Source of the DNA: Ianthella basta
Lineage: Eukaryota; Porifera; Demospongiae; Verongiida; Ianthellidae
Length of the DNA stretch: 64,000 nucleotides
Direction of reading: 5' to 3'
NCBI GenBank assembly: GCA_964019415.1
Contig: OZ025888.1
Span: 3,268,536-3,332,535, forward strand
Shown: piece after piece, positions 36,201 to 46,600 of the stretch
Layout: every line of letters begins with the position of its first letter
Numbering within the stretch: the stretch's first letter is position 1
Translations under genes and position numbers: made by a program
Notes under the pieces: generated by a model
Databases searched by the model: none
The model's input: the letters and a program-made list of their open reading frames with translations, nothing else
What the model was told of the DNA's origin: nothing

Positions 36201-38225
36201 CTGAAGGGAGATTAGTGAAGTATGTTCGTAACATCATTATTCACACTTGAAATTAAAACCTGTCACCTGGGAAGTGTCGTTGCCTCTCTTCATGTCATGC
36301 ATTGCACTGTAGTGTTCAGTATGTGCACAGGAAGGTGCAAGAGTATCAGTACGTATTTTTGTACCGAGATTGCATGGATGGATCACTAAGAGGTTTCCTG
36401 ATGGGCAGTGCAGAGAATCTGGAGCGAGATGGCAAGAAGTATGGCCTGATAACGGTATGTCGTTCTTGTGGAAAGTCTTGTACCAGTATAGCTTCCTAGT
36501 GCAGCTTGGGGATAGAGTGACAGCTCTAGCGTGAGAGCCCAGTCACACATGTCTGGGATACTGAAGTGTACAGGCTTCCAACGGCAGCTCACTAAACAAT
36601 GTCACATAAGAGAATTGCGTCTTTACCATTGCTGACACTTCATGTGCACCTCTTGATTTGTACCTACCTACCTACCTACCTACCTGCAGCTTGGGCTATG
36701 CTACTTTCAAAATGACTACACTGGAGGTCCTCTACTGTCTGCCACTAGTCTGTACTACTGCATGAAGCAGTTGGTCCTCCACCCATTCACACCTCTGTTT
36801 GTTCGATTTTTCGTCTACAACTACATGTCCTACTCGGTAGGTTGTCTGCCTGTCTTAAGTCACTCTGGTATATACGTCTATGCACTTCAACACACTGACA
36901 TATGCTGACAAGTGATTGGGTGGGAAGTCCAAAACAATTACCAAATTTTGTCCATACAGTAATAAATCTGCAGGTGGCCACTTGTATAAGGCACAGAAGT
37001 CGTGACTCACATTAGTGAACAAATGTATAACATATAATATAGCACCTACATAGGAAGTTACGGGTGTGCAGCAAACAACTCAAGATCAAGCAGCAACCAG
37101 TGAAGCTGAAAATATGGGTTCCTCCCAATTGTCATGGACAATGGCATATAAACTAGTCATAACCAATGGTCTCGGATGTCCACCAACGTTTAATTAGAGC
37201 CTTAGGCTTGTGTTATGTGGTGAAAGTCCTCGCTCCTGTGCTATTGCCAACATTTATTACACAAGTAACCTTGGAAATATGTACCTGTGACATGAGGCTG
37301 CTGCTTGTTTGTTTTATGTTTCTCCAGTACTTGGCTGCTAACTTCACCAACTTCTACCCAAGATATGACAGTACAATTCCACCCTTTGAACAAAGGTGAG
37401 TAGCACGCAGTGTTGATGCTGACAGCTAACAGTGTGCATGTGAGTGTGTGCATGTCAAATTTCCTCCACATAGTTCGTCCAGAATAGTGGCATTGAGCCA
37501 TAATAAACTGTGTTTTCACCCACTTGAATAATCATTGCTTTCTAAGCTCTAGCATGCATGGGTGTGAGAGTAGTATGCAAGTACTGTACCACTGCATGGT
37601 AAGGTGCCTGGTTGTGGGAGCTGTTATATACTGTATGCGGCATCATGATCATATTACTGACCACCTTCTATATCATGTCGTCGTCTACTATTTCTTGCAA
37701 TACCATGTACTGTGAACACTACATCTTCAATCTGGCTAATATCCAGTTTCACTTACTGTAGTGTCTACTTTGCAAACAGTTTAATAGATGAAGAAGGAAG
37801 GAAGTACGAAAATTACATTCCTGAGAAGTGTGTAGCAGAAAGGGAAGGATCACAACTGGAGCAGTACGTGGCACCAATCACTGACGAAAAGCTGAAGAAT
37901 CCACACACAAGGTTCTTCCATGAGAGTAATCCTGGCTGGAATGAGGTTTGATTGTCATAACATGGAGAGGGAACATGTATGCACACCTGTTACCCACTTA
38001 CATAATCCCCCATCCATCACATGTGTGCCCCATTAGATTACTGTAAATGGTAGTTGAACGTCATTATTTAGTATAATTTACTGGTACACCAAACTCTGTA
38101 CATCTCCCTATACCTGCACTTCTCTCGATGTATACATGCAGGGTCATGTACTGGTTGTGCTGGCAGAAGTGAAATGGAGAGATCTCCTTATCATGTGCTG
38201 GAGCCAATCAAAGCATGCAGTGTAG
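33277..38225 (+). CDS. Copy B: paralog of copy A, C-terminally truncated (293 residues)
   Basis: Exons 33277-33378, 33497-33543, 33615-33681, 36161-36219, 36313-36454, 36690-36836, 37328-37395, 37780-37945 and 38142-38225 match copy A exons 1-9 in size and phase (exon 2 is 9 nt longer, as in copy C). The anchor is LLYLAYGVLRRGW. After KWRDLLIMCWS the sequence departs from copies A and C at about 38207, reads QSKHAV and stops at 38223-38225. The Ser-rich tail exon 10 is absent from the following 2.4 kb. Exon 6 differs from A and C in its last third (RFFVYNYMSYS for RGSTFSYMSYS). All splice sites are intact, so a short protein is possible, but it may be a decaying copy. Confidence 0.75.
34009..34960 (-). 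mobile_element. LINE insertion in copy B intron 3, with target duplication
   Basis: Minus-strand frames encode YDKVWRESMWRTLATYGVSG, RLLRAVKALYENSKARVRV and VQQGVRQGC, then LLAETEEDLQHN, a reverse transcriptase core. The 3' end carries a (GAT)n-type tail at 34009-34035. CCTGGTA stands on both sides (34002-34008 and 34961-34967), and copy C has the same site once, empty, at 48040-48046. It is 5' truncated and frame-broken. Confidence 0.85.
36657..36686. repeat. (TACC)n tract forming the polypyrimidine tract of copy B exon 6
   Basis: About seven TACC units end in tacctgcag, the acceptor of exon 6 at 36690. Copies A and C have only two or three units. Confidence 0.85.
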
Positions 38226-38715
38226 TCTCTATTACTGGATGTACAAGATCTTATACCACTGCCTAGCATACACACTCGTGCTTCTCATCAATCCAGAAAG
38301 ATGTAATTTATACACAGTGGATACTAAGACCATGTCTGTAGTATTAGTTGAATTATAGCATATAAATATGATCTGGCCTTACATATATTAGTGGAATGTA
38401 TTGTTATAATAATTTGTCATGCAATCTATAACATAGCAGGACTACGTGTGATACCTATGGGTATATGCACCAGCCTCATCATGTCCATACTAGTTCCAGA
38501 GCAAACTATGAATAATGCTGTATTTTCTGCAGCTAGTGCAATTTAATTGCAGACCTTGAAAGCATGATGAGGTGTATGTACGTAGCAGCTGCAGCTTTAG
38601 AGCTGCCTTCTATACTGCTGTTGCTTCCTGCCTAAACTTCACTTTACAGTTAGGGCCTTACATTACAGCCAGTGAGGTGAGCCACAGTCACTAAAACTTA
38701 TGAATTGTGCAAAAG
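38226..38715. other. Spacer after copy B, nothing recognised
   Basis: AT-rich sequence between copy B and the dispersed repeat; no copy A-like exon 10 was found here. Confidence 0.4.
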
Positions 38716-38719
38716 TTTT

Positions 38720-39230
38720 TTTACAGTGAAACCTGTCCGTGTTGATCACTGTGCAGGCAACCACCTAGCTCAATAGAACAGCCAGCCTCCCTCAGACTCA
38801 AATTGCACAAGCATAGCATTAAAGCATTGCAATCTACCTCTGTAGTGAACCACCTCTCTACAAGATCAGCTACAACTGGCCCACAGGTGGCGGTCTTAGA
38901 CAGCTACATAGCTACACATAGGCTCCACTGTATTAGTCTTACTCTCAATCTATTGTATGATCAGGATACAGTATGGAGACTTTGATTCACTTCCACCATG
39001 TTGTTTAATCTTACTGCAAAACATCAATGAAGTATATTAAGGATCTTGTGCACTGTATGCCCAATACATGATGTACGTACTTGTGCCTTAAACTGTATGA
39101 GCGCCATACGTATGTATATTTGGTATCCACTACACTAGGCTTGTACCCAGACTGCTTCAATTGCCTCTATTTTAACATGATAAAGCCAGCTACTAAGTAC
39201 ATGCACCTTATCATAATAGCTCCTCATGCA
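38720..39230. repeat. Dispersed repeat, copy 1 (partner at 55115-55990)
   Basis: The run from acagtgaaacctgtc to catcaatgaagta at 38720-39035 and the block around ggtatccactacactaggct (39120-39180) recur in the same order at 55115-55530 and 55915-55985. A third, partial copy sits at 55545-55720. No coding potential. Confidence 0.8.
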
Positions 39231-39234
39231 CAAG

Positions 39235-40635
39235 GTCTGCAATTAAGTTGCACTGCGGAACATGCAGCATTATTAATAGTTTGTTCTGGAACTAATATGG
39301 AGGATCTATTAATGGCAGTGGTCCAGTGGCAGTCTGCATATGTAGCTGGTGCATATACACCAATAGGGATCACAAGTAGTCCCATGCACTATTATTATAA
39401 TATTATAAATTAGACGAAAGTAAAAAACATTGTGGGGGCAAGCGGGAGTATCCAGGGACATGTGGGTAAAATAGTGGCTGAGATAGCAGGATGAGCAGTA
39501 AGGTATGCAAGACAGTGTACATGTCCTGCCACGAAGTGCGAAGTCACCCATGAAGGCCGGATGCATAGGTGGCATGCACTGTGACCATAATTATGTTTAG
39601 CACCTGACTGGGGTGTGGCTTGGAAATTTGCCTACTTGACACTGTATTGAGCAGCTGCTAGCTGGAATGCCCAGAGACGACAGAAGCTATTGTGAACTGT
39701 ATACATAGCTATGTGTGTGTATGTGTGATAGTATGTATATTGGAAGAAGTCACATGACTGTGATGGCCAATGTTGCAGGTGTCAGCCAAAATTTCTGGTG
39801 CATGCTGAGAGTCATTAGAGTGATTAGTAATTATAAGCAAACACAACTTCATGAAACTCAAAAGGAAAAAGGAACAGCACATGCATGGACATGTGTGAAG
39901 TTAATGTCCAAGGAAGTGGCATTACTGTCCTGTTTGCGCCTCACCCGCACTCCTGTTATGAGCATGCTGTCCAGGCTATTCCTAAGTGAACGAGAACTAC
40001 AACCTTTGGCCTATATACTGACAGCATGCAAGCAAAGAGTAAAACAAACCCTGACGCCTCTAGCTAGGCCTACACTGCTCACCTATGTAGCAGCGCTGTG
40101 CACAGGCACGTACACATCCAGACAGACCCATCGCTAATTAACAGATGTACCCATCGCTTTTGTGGCTGCAGCACTGTTTAGCAGTATCAGCAATTTGGTG
40201 AAGTGCACGTCAGCCGTCTGACCAGCCACATGCAGGTGTAGTGCAAACCTCTAGTCATGTGCAGGCGTTGCACAAGCCTGTGGTGTGTCAGCACCCACGT
40301 GCACTGCGCATGTGCAATGGTCCAAAGAACCAACAAACCATGGAGTGGACGCGATGTACCACGACTTCTACAACGTACTATGTTTTCCAGTTTCACACCA
40401 CCCAGAAGAGAGAGGCTTCACGTCACTCGCCCCTATTTATTGCATGTGCCCATGCATATGCATTCCACTTAAATAATGCCAGATCAATCTTATACATTAT
40501 GATTCTGAATCAACTAATACCACAGACGCGGCCTTAGCATCCACTATAATACTATGTCCTTCTGGATGAGAATCATGAGTGTGAAATGATATAAAATTTC
40601 GTATCTCCAACACTAGAGACTACACTGCAGCTTTG
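39235..40635. other. Spacer between tail-to-tail copies B and C
   Basis: Several short frames exist (for example 39715-40137) but none has splice support or a motif. No RNA gene or inverted repeat was recognised. Confidence 0.35.
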
Positions 40636-40641
40636 ATTGGC

Positions 40642-43600
40642 TCAAGGTGTTGTTATCTCCACTTTTGAATACTCATCAATCCGATCCACTCCCAAGGCAA
40701 TGGACAATGTCCTTGTGAAGAAGGATTTCTTGGACTGTTTATGAGTGTCTGCAACAAACTTTGAATTCTTCAGATCCCTTGGTGCACCATCATAGTCTTC
40801 AGAGTCTTCAGGGATATCCTTCAGGTGCTGACAGCAATGACTGTTGATCTGAAATAGGTCTAGGTCATTGCCCACGCCACTGCTGCAGTGAGAAGACAGC
40901 TGCCAATAACATATAATACCATCAACCATGCACGATCAACCAATAGCAATACTACATGTACTGTATGCTAACCTGTATGCCTTCTCTGACTCAAGTTGTT
41001 CATGTTTCCGGTATTCTTGCTCAGTTACAAAGTGGCTCACACTCCTCCTGGATGCTAACCTTGAACGCTTTAAGGTGCCCACACGCTTGCCTTTCCAGAG
41101 AGCCTTCTTCAGCATACTCCAGCACATGATAAGGAGATCTCTCCATTTCACTTCTGCCAGCACAACCAGTACATGACCCTGCATGTATACATCGAGAGAA
41201 ATAGTATAGGGAGATGTACAGAGTTTGGTGTACCAGTAAATTATACTAAATAATGGCATTCAACTACCATTTACAGTAATCCAATGGGGCACACATGTGA
41301 TGGATGGGGGATTATGTAAGTGGGTAACAGGTGTGCATACATGTTCCCTCTCCATGTTATGATAATCAAACCTTCTTCCAGCCAGGATTTCTCTCATGGA
41401 AGAACCTTGTGTGTGGATTCTTCAGCTTTTCGTCAGTGATTGGTGCCACGTACTGCTGCAGACGTGATCCATCCCTTTCTGAAACACACTTCTCAGGAAT
41501 GTAATTTTCAAACTTCCTTCCTTCTTCATCTATTAAACTGTGTGCAAAGTAAGACACGAAACTGAAGCTTGGATGAATAAACAATGTGGATCAACATCAC
41601 CACGATAAGAGTCAACCTTCTGATGTAAACCTGTATGGTATCAAAACAATTATTTTGTAGTTATGTATGGTCACTTTCAGCTGTTTCTCATACTAAAGTG
41701 ATATGCTATTAATGGCAGGGGCAATAATATTCTCAACAGAGTAGTATATACCACAAGGGAATTACCATGCTATATGTGACCTCTTATGTAAAGGAACAAG
41801 GCCAAAGCCTTTGGTTACTATGACAGCAGTTCAATTGAGTAACTGGTTACCATCCAAGATATACTCTATGAAGTGACTCAACTGATGGGGAATGTGCCTC
41901 ACATCCACTTACAGCTACCTGTGCATGACATGAGGTATACAGTTGGAGGTAGGCTTCTATATACGCACTCCGGGTGTCTGGTAACTACTGCTATGGTGGT
42001 AGGGAGCTAACTAACAAGAATAAATCTCATGATATACGGGTGGACCAAATCCATGAGTCCGCAAAGGAATGAGGTGAATTTTGTTACATGTATATTTTAG
42101 CCACTTAGGATGACAGCAAAGGTACAGAAGCTTGCGAGGCAACAAATGTACACAGTTAGTATACCCAATGCTTGAAATGCATGCATGGGTGGGAAATGGG
42201 CGTGATGTGCAAAGAGGAGATGAGAGCAGACAAGATGCATCGGTACGCAAGAAACAAGATTCTACAATTACTATAGCGCAGCCTGGCCATGGTCATTTGT
42301 TCCCTTCCTGAGACCTCTTAGTGTACGTGGCAGGGTGAGTGCTGTGTATGCTTCATATCACACACTAACAGCTCTCATTGCTGTGGCTCCATAAGAGCTC
42401 ATTTGGCAAGACTGGCCGGCTGGCATTAGGGAACTATGTCGATAATAGTTCGTTTGCATCTCAGTCATTTTACTTCTATGCAGAGACTTCAGCATGTGTT
42501 CTTGCCCAGATATCCAGACAGGTTCCCAATGTGAATGAGACTACTTCCTGGAAACACATAGTGCACAGTGATGGACAAACTGCTTGTGACAGATTGTTGG
42601 GAAACGTCTTTGAAAGAACTGATCCTGTTGGCTTTGTAAAAATTATCTTTATCTGCTACTGTAAGAAGATGCACAAAGTAGTTTGTCAGTGTGCATGAGT
42701 CTTGCAAGTTGCCCATCCTGCATGTCAATCATGAATGATTACTTACTCAGGCATATGTAGCTGACCTTCCCCGCGAGGTATGTAGTCTCATGTACTAGAC
42801 ATACCACATTCCTGTGGTCAAACTGTAAAAGCGCAGGAACATCTAGTGCATGAGACCCACAAGGTTGGATGACCAGCTGTGGCTATCATAATGAGTACGT
42901 GGGCAAGGACATAGACTCACTGCCGCATCAATTATGCATGAAAGGCAAGTTGCATGTATTAATACTATGCAAATGTTTGATTATTCAGATGGCTGGAGAC
43001 AATAACTAATTAGATTAAAATGCTTCATTCTTTGAAATTGTGGTGTGCACACACTAAGTCCAGTAACTGCCAGCATCAACACTGCCTGCCACTCACCTCT
43101 TTTCAAAGGGTGGAATTGTACTGTCATGTCTTGGGTAGAAGGTGGTGAAGTTAGCAGCCATGTACTGGAGAGATGTCAAGTATAAAAGCAGCAAACTCCA
43201 ATTAGAGCTGTATTACGAGAACCACTAATGCCAACCTGTTTAATGTCTTAAATACCCACAGTCAGGCCTGAAGGCTTTGGGCCTATTACTTCACAAAGGT
43301 GGTTGCATCATAATTTAATATCACTCGTTGCTTTTGCATTGCGTCATCAGCAACCTCATAATTATGTATTGGCTGTATATAGAGCGAAAGACTGTGCCAC
43401 TCACATTGCTGGCTAAGGAGTGTGACTCTGTGGTTACAGTACAGGCATTGTTATGCACAGGTGGCCACTTCACATAGGTATATATAAATGATATCACTGA
43501 GGGCTACACAGCCAGTCACAGTTGGAGCCCACCACCATCCTTTTCAGATGTTACTGCAGCAGTGCGTCCTCTCTACTGTATACTGATTAAAGATTACTGG

Positions 43601-46600
43601 CCAGCAACTCCAATGTGGCAAGCAGGTGGCTTGCAAGACTTGCATGTGTGATTAATAATGTACGTGCAAATTTACACTTTGCACAGTCAGCTATTAAAGT
43701 ATATCAAGACATGTGGCAATGAACCCAAATCATCCCAGCCTGCCAGAATGTTACAGAAAGCAAACAATGAAGCTACTCATGAAGTGGATGGATTCCAACT
43801 CTCCAGCTGGTAAAACAAGCCATACCTACGCTGGCATCTACTCCAAACATGGATTAAGGCTGTAAAGGATGCATGCCCTCTTTTCAATTCACCCATGCAG
43901 TGAAAAGGAGGAATATTATTAGATAGTCTACAAAATAACCATTGATAGTAGAGTAGCTGTTGACAGCTAAACTGCTCTAAAGACTATAGGCCCACTCCAA
44001 AGATGTACTGTAACATAATCAATGCATGCAAAATAAGTGCCAGAGTGACAAGGCATGCAGGCGACCCACCGAGTAGGACATGTAGCTGAAGGTGGAACCT
44101 CGGACAAACAGAGGTGTGAATGGGTGGAGGACCAACTGCTTCATGCAGTAGTACAGACTAGTGGCAGACAGTAGAGGACCTCCAGTGTAGTCCTTGTCAA
44201 AGTAGCCTATCCCAAGCTGCAGGTAGGTAGGTACACATACACAGTAAAGAGGTGCAGAAACCATCAACCAATAGCACAATACAAGATGTCAGGAGAGAAA
44301 TTGGGTGAAGTAAACTTTAATCATGCCCTTTACATACATAGCTACTTATTAAAGCCTCATTTAACTATGACTAGAAAGAATGACACTTTTCTACAAAAAC
44401 TGCTCAAGATGCAGGGCTGGCATAAAAAGTACAGAAACAAGGAAAGGCTACTACACAGTGAAGCATTCACCATTGTCCCTACATTGAAGAGTGTTGCACT
44501 ATATAGTACTACACTCTTGCATGTAGGGACAATGGTGAATGCTCCACTGTGTAGTAGCATTCCTTGTTTCTGTGCTCTTTATGCCAGCCCTACATCTTTA
44601 GTAGCTTTGTAGACAATCTTTATTCTTTCTAGTTTCTGCACTTTTATGGAGCATATGCTCAAATGTGATACATTGCCGCAACCACAGGACAGGAATGCAA
44701 GTATAAGGTCCTCATGTTTTTATTCTGGAGTGGAACAGAAGTAGCAGCTTGAACATAGGCTCTGCATGAACTTAGAAATCTCCACTGGAAGCTAACATAA
44801 AGAAATTGAAATGACGTCCCACTGGCACCATCAACACGGATGTCCTTCTAAATGGCACTGGCTAACGGCAGCTGAAGCTTGTCCTGTATGCACTTGCGAA
44901 CACTCATCTGACTGTGTTGTGGGGCTATTGGCCCAAAACTTATAAAAGAGGACTACAGGCCTGCCACTCTCCCGGATTTTTGGGGAGTCTCACAGTTTTG
45001 CTACTAATCTTACATTCTCATGGGTTAGGTACTCAATCTCATGGAATTTGATTATAGGATAAGCCAACAACCCGTTTCAGGATCAGTGGTGCATACAATT
45101 TAGGACCTAGCCATGTTTTAGCAGTCCAATGACCTATTGAGGGTCATAAGTATTATTTTCTGAAGCTTTGTTGCAGCAGTTCCAGTGACCATTTGTCCAT
45201 CTGCCTTTTTGTTATAACATCACTTTCTGGAAAAATTATCTTCAGACATTTCTTCCCTAAATGTAAACCCCTTTTCTAAACCGTTTTCTTGTCTGTGCAT
45301 GAATGGTATACCATTTGCCAATGTATGGTTCCCCATAAGAACAAAAAATTGCATGCATGCACGTGAAGAAAGTACAATATGAATGTAAAGCTAGCCGGTA
45401 AGCTGGTGCTTGTAAGTAAGGTTAGCTCAGTACATTGTACAGCCTCCCTGCCTCCCTGGCGGTTTCTTTTGTCGGTTCTTGCTTCTGTTCAGGAGTAGCA
45501 TGACTTTTCATTTGTATTACAGCATACAAACACCCTCCAGCAGCCACAGCTGCCATACCAGCTGCCATGACACCAAAACCGGTGTCTAAGCCATAAACAA
45601 CAGCTGCAGAGACACATGTATAAAGGTTGGACAGCTGCCAGTAAGATTTAAACACATTGTAGCAGATGGTGTTCTATATGGAATGTGTGCATATGCAGGT
45701 CTTCTCACTGTAATTAAACCAAACTTCTTGCCATCTCGCTCCAGATTCTCTGCACTGCTCATCAGGAGACCTCTTAGTGAGCCATCCATGCAGTCTCGGT
45801 ATAAAAATGTGTATTGATACTCTCGCATTTTCTTGTGGAGGTAGTCAACACTACAGCGCAATGCATGACATGAAGGGAGATAAGGACACTTCCTAAGTGA
45901 CAGGTTTTGAATTCAAGTGTGAATTATGATGGTATGAACATACTTCACTGATCTCCCTTCAGTCACTGAATTCACAAGGTTGAACACCTCATTAGTAGTC
46001 ACCTGTGTATATAGGTAGGAAACAAGAGTGCATTCCTTGTACCAATATAACAAGTCAACAAGATGTACATCCGGAATAGCAAATGCCACACAAAGCACTC
46101 CTATATCCTACTGCATTGCGTGGGGAGAAGTAGTTGAGCTTGAGCAGTGACACGTATAGTCAGGACTGCAAGGTCAAGTAAATGCAGTGGCCAATCAGAT
46201 TCAATTAAATTTCATCTTTGAATCTGATTGGTCAAAAAGTATTTGACTATTGGGCATACATTATCTTATGCATATTGCACATCTTTGGAGCTTTGGGGTA
46301 TGAAATGCTCACCACAAAGAACCAGACAACATAGCATGGAGGTGGACTGAGTAGTGATATTATGCCAACTGCAAAATAATGAAAATCGCTCGCAGTATCA
46401 ATCTCGCAGTATGCCACTATGCACAGTAGACATTGACCACAGCACAGACATTTCAGCTAGCATACATGACACAGCTGACCATTTTCAGTTGGCACAAATC
46501 TTCTAAGGCACCAAGAACAATGGAAATGTTCTTAGAACTGATGAGGCCCTTCATGGTCATCTTGTTATTTCTCAATGATTTGATTTGATTTCGATTATAA

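Larger units (their letters stand above)
41500..46330 (-). repeat. Right arm of the large inverted duplication (partner 27335-31600)
   Basis: Reverse complement of the copy A segment covering introns 3 (end) to exon 8. Sequence beyond about 41372 toward lower coordinates switches to copy B-like (compare catgttccctctccatgtta at 41340 with 37965), and sequence beyond 46330 loses the copy A match. Confidence 0.85.

Noticed and set aside
42011-42250. Minus frame shared with 30429-30713
   Set aside because: Shared because it lies in the inverted duplication; no motif, and it sits within an intron of both copies.
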